Of a stretch of 64,000 nucleotides of DNA, positions 57,169 to 64,000 are shown one piece after another. The notes below the pieces were generated by a model. That model searched no databases and was not told where the DNA came from. It saw nothing but the letters and a program-made list of their open reading frames with translations. How positions within the stretch are numbered: position 1 is the first letter of the stretch; every line of letters starts with the position of its first letter. A program made the translations under genes and the position numbers. This DNA is from Leifsonia sp. AG29. Lineage in GTDB: Bacteria > Actinomycetota > Actinomycetes > Actinomycetales > Microbacteriaceae. The stretch lies in assembly GCF_009765225.1 (NCBI RefSeq), contig NZ_VMSF01000001.1, positions 1,364,001-1,428,000 of the forward strand. The letters are read 5' to 3'.

Positions 57169-58038
57169 TCAGGCGCGAGGGACCCGCACCGTCGCCTCCT
57201 GAGCCACGCTGGCGACGAGGACGCCGTCGCGGGAGAAGATCCGCCCGAGAGCGAGCCCGCGGCCGCCGCTCGCGCTCGGCGATTCCTGGACGTAGAGCAG
57301 CCACTCGTCGACCCGGGCCGGGCGGTGCCACCACATCGCGTGGTCGAGGCTGGCGGCCTTGAGGCCCGGCGTCGCCCACGCGACACCGTGACGCCGGAGC
57401 ACCGACTCCATGATCGTGTAGTCGCTCGCGTAGGCCAGGGCGGCGCGGTGGAGGGCCGGGTCCGCGGGCATGTCGCCGACGGTCCGCAGCCACACGGCCT
57501 GGTGGGCGACGTGCTCGCCGTCGACGGACAGGTAGATCGGCGACTCGACGTGACGCATGTCGAAGGGGCGCTGGCTGGCCCAGTACTGCGCCACCGGGTG
57601 CTGCACATCCTCGAGGGTGGAGGCGGTCGACGGCAGGGTCTCGGGCTCGGGGATCCCCTCCGGCATCGTCGCCTGGTGCTCGACGCCGGCGTCGACGGTC
57701 TGGAACGAGGCGATCATCGACAGGATCGGCACCCCGTTCTGGTACGCCTGGGTGCGGCGCGTGGAGAACGAGCGGCCGTCGTGGATGCGGTCGACGGCGA
57801 ACGTGATCGGGTACTCCACGTCGCCCGGGCGAAGGAAGTACCCGTGCATCGAGTGGATCGGGCGGTCGTCTCCGACGGTGCGGGAGGCGGCGACGATCGA
57901 CTGCGCGAGCACCTGCCCGCCGAACACGCGGCCCAGCGGCATCCACTGGGAGGGGCCGGTGAAGATGTCCTCCTCGGTGCGGGCTCCGGTGTCGGCGAGG
58001 TCGAGCGCGGTGAGCAGGGAGCTGAGGGGGTCGGTCAC
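57169..58038 (-). CDS. tesB: Acyl-CoA thioesterase II
   Basis: 289 residues, double hotdog. Seen: VFGGQVLAQSIVAASRTV, HSMHGYFLRPGD, FSTRRTQAYQNGVPIL in the first half and ASLDHAMWWHRP with the catalytic-Asp region in the second. Cleaves medium and long acyl-CoA. GTG start with GGAGG five bases upstream. Convergent with the anti-sigma gene. Confidence 0.94.
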   Translation of the reverse strand: MTDPLSSLLTALDLADTGARTEEDIFTGPSQWMPLGRVFGGQVLAQSIVAASRTVGDDRPIHSMHGYFLRPGDVEYPITFAVDRIHDGRSFSTRRTQAYQNGVPILSMIASFQTVDAGVEHQATMPEGIPEPETLPSTASTLEDVQHPVAQYWASQRPFDMRHVESPIYLSVDGEHVAHQAVWLRTVGDMPADPALHRAALAYASDYTIMESVLRRHGVAWATPGLKAASLDHAMWWHRPARVDEWLLYVQESPSASGGRGLALGRIFSRDGVLVASVAQEATVRVPRA

Positions 58039-58079
58039 GGTGCCTCCAGGCGTGTCGATGTTGGTAGTTTAGACAGCGG

Positions 58080-58793
58080 ATGAGCCAGTCGTTTTCTCTC
58101 GTGGACAGCCTCGCCGTCGCCGACCTGCAGACCTACCTGTCGCGGGCGGCGCGTGTCGAGGAGGGTTCCGTGCGCCTGATCGCGGGCTCCGGGGTCCTCG
58201 CCGTGTACACCGCGATCCTGTATCCGCGCGGGCTGCTCGACCGGACGCCCACCGTGCTGGGTCTGCGCACCTTCGCGACGGACCGGTCTGCGACGTTCGA
58301 CTCGGTGGTGCCGATCCGCTCGCTCCTCGATCGGCTCGCCCGGGCCCGGGAGGCCGCTGACGCCGCGGCCGCCGAGACCCCGGCGGCCGACGGGGTGGCC
58401 GCGCCGGCACCCATCGGCATCCGCCTGCCGCTCGAGGTGTCCACCGTCACCTGGGCGGGAATCTCACCGCCGCGCGGGGGCTGGCGGCAGGTCGGCGAGA
58501 TCGCCGTAGGGCCGCTCGAGGCGACCGCACGGACGGGCATCGCCGAGGTCGCGGAGGCGGTCCCGACCGGAACGGGAGAGCAGCTGGTGCAGCGGGTGCG
58601 CGCCGAGGTGTGGAGCCGTCCGATCGAGGGCCTCGAGTACGTCCCGGCCGGCGCGGCCTTCGCCGCCGAGAGCCTGGGTTTCCTGGCTCCGGACGAACCG
58701 GTGTCCATTCTCGAGACCGGCCCGTGGACGCGCTTGACGACGCGACGGGGGCACACGCTGGTCCGCCGGCAGGCCTGGACGCTTCGTCCCTGA
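58080..58793 (+). CDS. Protein of unknown function
   Basis: 237 residues, not recognised. Begins VDSLAVADLQTYLSRAARVEEGSVRLIAGSGVLAVYT, with an Ala/Asp linker (about 88-108), then a domain with WAGISPPRGGWRQVGEI and VWSRPIEGLEYVPAGAAFAAESLGFL. No membrane segment. TAGTTT (58065-58070) lies nine bases before ATG, so the leader would be only two or three bases. Divergent from tesB. Confidence 0.7.
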   Translation: MSQSFSLVDSLAVADLQTYLSRAARVEEGSVRLIAGSGVLAVYTAILYPRGLLDRTPTVLGLRTFATDRSATFDSVVPIRSLLDRLARAREAADAAAAETPAADGVAAPAPIGIRLPLEVSTVTWAGISPPRGGWRQVGEIAVGPLEATARTGIAEVAEAVPTGTGEQLVQRVRAEVWSRPIEGLEYVPAGAAFAAESLGFLAPDEPVSILETGPWTRLTTRRGHTLVRRQAWTLRP

Positions 58794-58806
58794 CCCCGGC
58801 CGCGCC

Positions 58807-60456
58807 TCAGAGCGCCCGGATGATGGCGCGACCCGCCTCGCGCCCGGAGAACAGGCACCCGCCGAGGAAAGTCCCCTCGAGCGCCCGATAGCCGTGGACG
58901 CCGCCTCCGCCGAACCCGCTGGCCTCGCCCGCGGCGTAGAGCCCGGGCACGGGCGCGCCGTCGGCCGCGAGGACCCGTCCCTCGAGGTCGGTCTCGATGC
59001 CGCCGAGGCTCTTGCGCGTGAGGATGTGCAGCTTGACGGCGATGAGCGGTCCCGCCGCCGGGTCGAGCAGGCGGTGAGGGGCTGCGACGCGGATGAGCCG
59101 GTCGCCGCGGTACCGCCGCGCGGCGCGAATCGCCGCCAGCTGGAGATCCTTGCCGAAGTCGTTCGCGAGCTCACGGTCGCGCTCGTGCACGTGCTTCCGC
59201 ACGAGGTCGGTGTCCAGCGGCGTCTCGGCGAGGCGCTGCATGCCGGCCAGCAGGTCGTCGAGGGTGGAAGCGATGACGAAGTCCGCTCCCTTCTGCTTGA
59301 ACGCCTCCACGGGGGCCGGCGCGCCCGAGCCGACGCGCTGGGCGAGCAACCCGACGTCCTTGCCGGTCAGATCCGGATTCTGCTCGCTGCCCGAGAGCGC
59401 GAACTCCTTCTCGATGATCTTCTGCGTGAGGATGAACCAGCTGTAGTCGGAGCCGGTGCGACGCAGGTGCTCGAGCGTCCCGAGCGTGTCGAAGCCCGGG
59501 AAGAGCGGCACCGGCAGGCGGTCACCGCGAGCGTCGAGCCACAACGACGACGGTCCGGGCAGGATGCGGATCCCGTGCGCCGGCCACACCGGGTCCCAGT
59601 TCTCGATGCCCTCCGTGTAGTGCCACATCCGGTCGCCGTTGATGAGGCGCGCTCCCGCCTTCTCGGCGATGCTCAGCATGCGCCCGTCGACGTGTGCGGG
59701 CACGCCGGACAGCATGTGCTCCGGCGGGGTCCCGAGGCGCGGCGGCCAAGCCGCCCGCACGAGATCGTGGTTGCCCCCGATCCCTCCAGAGGCGACCACC
59801 ACAGCGCTCGCGCGCAGCTCGAACTCGCCCGCGACGTCTCGGTTGCTCGGCGCACCCCGCTCGGCGGAGTCCGGGGCGAGGATGCTGCCGCGGACTCCTA
59901 CGACCGCTCCCGACTCGACGATCAGGCCGTCGACCCTGCGGCGGTGGAGGATCGTCGCCCGGCCTGTGGCCAGGCCCTGCTGGACCCGGGTGACGAACGG
60001 CTGCAGCACGCCCGGTCCGGTGCCCCACACGATGTGGAACCGCGGCACCGAGTTGCCGTGGCCTCCCGCCATCCCGGAGCCCCGCTCGGCCCAGCCGACG
60101 ACGGGGAAGAACCCGATGCCCTTCTGGCGCAGCCACGAGCGCTTCTCGCCGGCAGCGAACTGGAGGTACGCCTCCGCCCACCGGCGCGGCCAGTGGTCCT
60201 CGGGGCGATCGAACCCCGCGCTGCCGAACCAGTCCTGCCGCGCGAGTTCGAGCGAGTCGTGCACTCCCAGGCGGCGCTGCTCCGGCGAGTCCACCAGGAA
60301 GAGCCCGCCGAAGGACCACCACGCCTGACCGCCGAGGGAGGCCGCCGGTTCCTGCTCGACGATCGTGACGCGCTTCCCCGCGTCGAGGAGCTCGGAGGCG
60401 GCGACGAGCCCGGCGAGGCCGGCGCCGACGATGATCGCGTCGGATTCCTGGGTCAT
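58807..60456 (-). CDS. FAD-binding dehydrogenase (KstD/flavocytochrome c-like)
   Basis: 549 residues from ATG 60456, chosen for AAGGAG seven bases upstream. N-terminal dinucleotide motif IIVGAGLAGLVAASELL with VTIVEQE ribose ligand, WWSFGGLF loop, ASAVVVASGGIGGNHDLV and the C-terminal YAAGEASGFGGGGVHGYRALEG FAD motif. Resembles actinobacterial 3-ketosteroid dehydrogenase-like flavoproteins of undefined substrate. Confidence 0.88.
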   Translation of the reverse strand: MTQESDAIIVGAGLAGLVAASELLDAGKRVTIVEQEPAASLGGQAWWSFGGLFLVDSPEQRRLGVHDSLELARQDWFGSAGFDRPEDHWPRRWAEAYLQFAAGEKRSWLRQKGIGFFPVVGWAERGSGMAGGHGNSVPRFHIVWGTGPGVLQPFVTRVQQGLATGRATILHRRRVDGLIVESGAVVGVRGSILAPDSAERGAPSNRDVAGEFELRASAVVVASGGIGGNHDLVRAAWPPRLGTPPEHMLSGVPAHVDGRMLSIAEKAGARLINGDRMWHYTEGIENWDPVWPAHGIRILPGPSSLWLDARGDRLPVPLFPGFDTLGTLEHLRRTGSDYSWFILTQKIIEKEFALSGSEQNPDLTGKDVGLLAQRVGSGAPAPVEAFKQKGADFVIASTLDDLLAGMQRLAETPLDTDLVRKHVHERDRELANDFGKDLQLAAIRAARRYRGDRLIRVAAPHRLLDPAAGPLIAVKLHILTRKSLGGIETDLEGRVLAADGAPVPGLYAAGEASGFGGGGVHGYRALEGTFLGGCLFSGREAGRAIIRAL

Positions 60457-60490
60457 CCGTGTCTCCTTCGGCACGTGGACGGCGGGAGCG

Positions 60491-60889
60491 CTACTCCTCG
60501 AACGTGTTGACCATAGCGAAAGCGGCGCGCTCCAGATAGCTCCAGAGCAGCTCCTCCTGGAGGGGCGGCAGCGCGAGCTCGTCCACCGCGTCGCGCATGT
60601 GGCCGAGCCAGCGGTCGCGCGCCTCGGGGTTCACCTTGAACGGATTGTGCCGCATGCGCAACCGGGGGTGTCCGCGCTGCTCGCTGTACGTCGTCGGGCC
60701 GCCCCAGTACTGCTCGAGGAACAGCGTCAGTCGCTCGGCGGCAGGGCCGAGGTCCTCCTCCGGGTACATCGGGCGGAGGACCGGGTCCTCGGCTACGCCG
60801 CGGTAGAAGGCGTCGACCAGCCTCACGAACGTGGCGTGCCCGCCGACCTGGTCGTAGAACGAGGGCTGGGGGCCGACCGGGATCGTCAC
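60491..60889 (-). CDS. glbO: Group II truncated haemoglobin
   Basis: 132 residues. FYDQVGGHATFVRLVDAFYRGV, RPMYPEEDLGPAAERLTLFLEQYWGGPTTYSEQRGHPRLRMRHNPFKV with the proximal His, and WLGHM carrying the group II Trp G8. Binds oxygen, roles in redox or nitrosative defence. GTG overlaps the mscS-like gene stop (GTGA), so the two are coupled. Confidence 0.95.
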   Translation of the reverse strand: MTIPVGPQPSFYDQVGGHATFVRLVDAFYRGVAEDPVLRPMYPEEDLGPAAERLTLFLEQYWGGPTTYSEQRGHPRLRMRHNPFKVNPEARDRWLGHMRDAVDELALPPLQEELLWSYLERAAFAMVNTFEE

Positions 60890-62022
60890 TTGTCCGCCTC
60901 GCCTTCGGCGCGCTGCTCCTGTGCCGTGTCCGTCGCCGGCTGGATGCGGATGGCGCCCGGATCCGGGGGCGACTGCTTGGCCGATCCTCGCCGTAAGGCG
61001 ACCCGGGCCTTGCGGCCTCGCGCGGGCGGCTCGGTCGTGATGGTCGGGGTCGGGCGGGTTCGCGGCGGCTTCGCGCCGGCGACGGAAGCGGCGCTGTCGA
61101 AGCCGCTCAGCACGACGGAGGACAGCGAAGGGAGCTTCACGCCCAGTTCGTCGAGCGCCGCCTTGAGCCGCGCGCGCAGTTCGCGCGACACGTCGTCCTT
61201 CGCCGTGGTCCGCGTCTTGATCACGATGCGGATCACGACCGCGTCGTCCGAGATCGACTCCAGGCCCCACAGCTCCGGCTTGTCGAGGATGCGCGACCGC
61301 CACCTCGTGCTCGTCGCCATCGCCGTCGCGGTGTCGAGCATCGTCTTCTGGACGGCCTCGATGTCGGTGTCGTACGGCACGGCGAGGTCGATCACCACCC
61401 TGGCCCAGCCCTGGGACATGTTGCCCACGCGGAGGATCTCGCCGTTGCGGACGAACCAGAGCGTGCCGTTGACGTCGCGCACCTGGGTGATCCGGATGCC
61501 GACCGCCTCCACGACGCCCGTCGCCGGGCCGACGTCCACCACGTCGCCGACGCCGAGCTGATCCTCCATCACCATGAAGAGACCGTTGAGGACGTCGCGG
61601 ACGATGTTCTGGGCACCGAAACCGAGACCCGCACCGATCGCCGCGGTGAGCAGCGCCAGCGATGTTGCCGCCCCGGGTGCGATGACGTTGAAGATCCACA
61701 CGATGGCGACGACGCCTACGGCCACGTTCACGATGTTCTGGAGCACGGAACCGAGTGTTCGCGTGCGCTGGACGACCCGGACCGCGGCGAGCGGCGAGGC
61801 GACGAGCGCCTGCGTGTCGCTGACGTTCTGCCCCTTCTTCACGCCGCTGACGATCTGCGCGACCACATGCTTGATCACGACGCGCATGATCCAGGCGATG
61901 AGGAACGCGCCCCCGACGATGCAGACCACACCGAGGAGTTTCCACGCGCCGTCGACGGCCCAGGAGCCCAGGTTCGTCCAGAAGTCCGTCTTGAGCCACA
62001 TGTTCACAGAGAAGATGCCCAT
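60886..62022 (-). CDS. MscS-family mechanosensitive ion channel
   Basis: 378 residues from ATG 62022 (a GTG at 62031 is possible). Three hydrophobic helices (about 25-50, 85-110, 115-140), the pore motif LTAAIGAGLGFGAQNIVRDVLNG, beta domain EDQLGVGDVVDVGPATGVVEAVGIRITQVRD and a Pro/Arg-rich C-terminal extension of about 70 residues. Releases solutes on osmotic downshock. TAGGCT (62038-62033) ten bases upstream is the likely -10. Downstream partner: glbO. Confidence 0.92.
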   Translation of the reverse strand: MGIFSVNMWLKTDFWTNLGSWAVDGAWKLLGVVCIVGGAFLIAWIMRVVIKHVVAQIVSGVKKGQNVSDTQALVASPLAAVRVVQRTRTLGSVLQNIVNVAVGVVAIVWIFNVIAPGAATSLALLTAAIGAGLGFGAQNIVRDVLNGLFMVMEDQLGVGDVVDVGPATGVVEAVGIRITQVRDVNGTLWFVRNGEILRVGNMSQGWARVVIDLAVPYDTDIEAVQKTMLDTATAMATSTRWRSRILDKPELWGLESISDDAVVIRIVIKTRTTAKDDVSRELRARLKAALDELGVKLPSLSSVVLSGFDSAASVAGAKPPRTRPTPTITTEPPARGRKARVALRRGSAKQSPPDPGAIRIQPATDTAQEQRAEGEADK

Positions 62023-62070
62023 ACCGCCCACGAGCCTAGCGAGGCGCTGCTTGGCGCGGGCTGGATCGGC

Positions 62071-62742
62071 TCAGCGCTCGACCAGGCCGTGCTCGTACGC
62101 GAAGATGACGGCCTGAACCCGGTCGCGGAGCTGGAGCTTCGACAGCACGCGGCCGACGTGCGTCTTGACGGTGGATTCGGTGAGGTAGAACCGCGCGCCG
62201 ATCTCGCCGTTCGTCAGGCCCTCCCCGATCGCGAGCAGGATCTCGCGCTCGCGCGGGGTGAGGGCGGCGATCGGATCCGCGCGGCCGCCGTCGGGTCCGC
62301 TCGTGGGGAGCCGGTCGGCGAACAGCTCCAGCATCGCGCGGGTCACGCGGCCCGACACCGCGGCGTCGCCCGCTGCCACCGAGCGCACCGCGGCGATCAG
62401 CTCCTCCGGCCGGACATCCTTCAGGAGGAACCCGCTCGCGCCCGCGCGGAGGCCGCCGAACGCGTACTCATCGAGGTCGAACGTGGTGAGGATGATGATC
62501 CGCGCGCCGGGTCGCTCCTCCACGATCCGCCGCGTCGCCTCGATGCCGTCCATGGAGGGCATCCGGACGTCCATCAGGATGACGTCCGGGCGCGTCTCGG
62601 CCACCAGGCGGATCGCCTCCCGTCCGTCGGCGGCCTCTCCCACCACGTGGAGGTCCGGCTCGGCCTCGAGCACCATCCGGAAGCCGAGGCGGACGAGCTG
62701 CTGGTCGTCCACCAGGAGGATGCGGAGCGGGGCGTCGGTCAT
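62071..62742 (-). CDS. NarL/LuxR-type response regulator
   Basis: 223 residues. Receiver domain [16 protein letters not shown] with phospho-acceptor Asp58 ([10 protein letters not shown]) and the lysine of FLLKDVR; C-terminal [49 protein letters not shown] overlaps the stop of the sensor kinase (ATGA), so the pair is coupled. Target genes are unknown. Confidence 0.94.
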   Translation of the reverse strand: MTDAPLRILLVDDQQLVRLGFRMVLEAEPDLHVVGEAADGREAIRLVAETRPDVILMDVRMPSMDGIEATRRIVEERPGARIIILTTFDLDEYAFGGLRAGASGFLLKDVRPEELIAAVRSVAAGDAAVSGRVTRAMLELFADRLPTSGPDGGRADPIAALTPREREILLAIGEGLTNGEIGARFYLTESTVKTHVGRVLSKLQLRDRVQAVIFAYEHGLVER

Positions 62743-64000
62743 GGGGCCTCCGGGGCGGTGTCGGTCGATGCGAGACGTTCGGCAGGGGCCGGCGGAGACG
62801 CGGCCGGGGAAGGTGCGGTGACCGGGGCGAAGGCGGCGCGGAGCCGCCAGCCGCCGCCGGGGCGCGGTCCCGCCTCCAGGGTGCCCCCGTACAGGGAGAC
62901 GCGCTCGCGCAGCCCGAGCAGGCCGCGTCCCGAGCCGTGGACGGCGGCGTCGTGCACGGTCGCGTCGTCGTCGATCGTGATGACCACGGTCTCGGGCCGG
63001 AAGACGATGGTCGTGCGGACCACGGTGGCCGCGGACGCGTAGCGCAGCGCGTTGGTCAGTCCCTCCTGCACGACGCGGAAGACGGTCAGCTGCTGGCCGA
63101 CGTCGGCGGGAGGTGCGCCCGAGACGGTGACGCGCACCGGCAACCCGGCTGCACGGAACGTCTCGACGAGCTCGCCCAGCTCGGAGAGACCGGGTTGGGG
63201 CTCCCGCGCGGACGAGGTCGGTTCCGGTGCGTCGTCGGACCGCAGCACCCCGAGCAGGCGTCGCATGTCGGCGAGGGCACCGCGGCCGGTCTCGGCGACC
63301 AGACGCATCGCCTCCGCCGAGCGCTCCGGACTCGTGGCGGCGGTTCTGGCCGAGCCGTCGGCAAGTGTGATCATGACGGTGAGGCTGTGCGACACGATGT
63401 CGTGCATCTCGCGGGCGATGCGGCTGCGCTCGGCCGCGGCGGCGATCTCGGCCTGCTGGTCGCGTTCGCGGGCCAGTTGCCGCGCGCGGTCGATCAGGGC
63501 GGCGAGATAGCGTCGGCGGTTGCCGGCGTTGCTCCCGATCAGGACCGCCACGACGCTGAAGGCGAGCGTGGCGAAGCCGGCGGCGACGGCATCGGTCTCG
63601 AGCGGGGTGAAGATGCGCGTCCTGACGAGGATGGCCTCGAGCGCCAGCGTGGTGCACGTGATCGCCGACGTGATCCCGAAGCCGATCCACGCGGACCGGA
63701 CCGATCGGTAGACCGCGAGGGCGTACAGCGCGATGAGGGTCGGCACGAAGTCGACATCGCGCCCGAAGACGCTCACGGCGAGGAGGATCGACGACAGCGC
63801 GAACAGCGCGCGCGGGTTCTGGCGACGGACGAAGACCGCGCCTCCCGTGGCGGCCGCGAGCATGAGATGGAGGGCGACGAACGGGTTCGGCGCGGCGATC
63901 ATGTCGACGATGCCCCGCGCGAGCGCCGGCACGAGGTAGATGACCGCGAGTGCCGTGTCGGCGATCAGCGGGTGGGCGTTCAGCTGACGCCGGATCGCCC
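62739..64000 (-). CDS. Two-component sensor histidine kinase, start beyond window
   Basis: 420 codons visible; the frame stays open to the right edge. Four or more membrane helices in the N-terminal part, then HisKA_3 dimerisation helix [19 protein letters not shown] with the phospho-accepting His, and an HATPase region ([34 protein letters not shown]). No large sensor domain is seen in the visible part. Partner of the response regulator that follows. Confidence 0.92.
   Translation of the reverse strand, partial: AIRRQLNAHPLIADTALAVIYLVPALARGIVDMIAAPNPFVALHLMLAAATGGAVFVRRQNPRALFALSSILLAVSVFGRDVDFVPTLIALYALAVYRSVRSAWIGFGITSAITCTTLALEAILVRTRIFTPLETDAVAAGFATLAFSVVAVLIGSNAGNRRRYLAALIDRARQLARERDQQAEIAAAAERSRIAREMHDIVSHSLTVMITLADGSARTAATSPERSAEAMRLVAETGRGALADMRRLLGVLRSDDAPEPTSSAREPQPGLSELGELVETFRAAGLPVRVTVSGAPPADVGQQLTVFRVVQEGLTNALRYASAATVVRTTIVFRPETVVITIDDDATVHDAAVHGSGRGLLGLRERVSLYGGTLEAGPRPGGGWRLRAAFAPVTAPSPAASPPAPAERLASTDTAPEAP

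Overview
The window is a gene-dense, high-GC segment of an actinobacterial chromosome. Its content fits a Microbacteriaceae-like organism (Leifsonia and relatives). The evidence is the GlgE-type maltosyltransferase beside glgB, glgP and glgX, an oligoribonuclease, a gatCAB operon, a group II truncated haemoglobin, an Yko-type thiamine ECF transporter, frequent GTG starts and a DivIVA-domain coiled-coil protein. This placement is inferred from gene content; no search was run. No prophage, insertion sequence, CRISPR array or toxin-antitoxin module was recognised.

Layout. 1-7.2 kb: a partial AI-2E-type permease, a 922-residue DivIVA-domain protein with about 50 uninterrupted 11-residue coiled-coil repeats, a three-segment membrane protein, a thioredoxin-TPR co-chaperone and an NAD(P)-binding protein. 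7.2-16.8 kb: alpha-glucan metabolism (glgE-glgB, divergent glgP, glgX-ybaK). 16.8-21.5 kb: cysteine desulfurase, mnmA, ligA. 21.6-30.3 kb: an alpha/beta hydrolase with an amber codon in its likely N-terminus, then gatC-gatA-gatB, a YbaK-like editing protein, a DUF2236-type protein, an APC permease and a thioesterase. 30.3-37.5 kb: acyl-CoA ligase, SDR, a YidC paralogue, aldo/keto reductase, dinB and a GerW-like protein. 37.5-41.5 kb: a TPP riboswitch controlling ykoE-ykoD-ykoC, then a P-loop kinase and a small protein. 41.5-46.6 kb: metallopeptidase, a transglycosylase with a long structured leader, an MFS exporter with a divergent HTH regulator, tRNA-His, orn, SGNH hydrolase. 46.7-50.5 kb: thioredoxin-like protein, tRNA-Arg with a duplicated 3' half, an MFS gene broken by an amber codon, a LysR regulator and nadE. 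50.5-64 kb: membrane protein, msrA, a second ssb, lipoprotein, ettA, two thioesterases, Rieske lipoprotein, ECF sigma/anti-sigma pair, FAD dehydrogenase, truncated haemoglobin, MscS channel and a NarL-type two-component system cut by the window edge.

Two genome-style features recur. First, at least 18 genes start with ATG or GTG exactly 6-7 nt downstream of a TANNNT hexamer and lack a Shine-Dalgarno sequence, so they are probably translated from leaderless mRNAs. In three of them the TAG stop codon of the upstream gene forms the first three bases of that hexamer, and glgX and the cysteine desulfurase share overlapping divergent -10 boxes. Second, two reading frames are interrupted by a single in-frame TAG.

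Functional links. GlgE and GlgB build branched alpha-glucan, while GlgP and GlgX degrade and debranch it. The cysteine desulfurase probably supplies sulfur to MnmA for tRNA 2-thiouridine. GatCAB and two YbaK-family proteins serve aminoacyl-tRNA fidelity. Coordinates of starts are my own choices from ribosome binding sites, family N-termini or the leaderless pattern.
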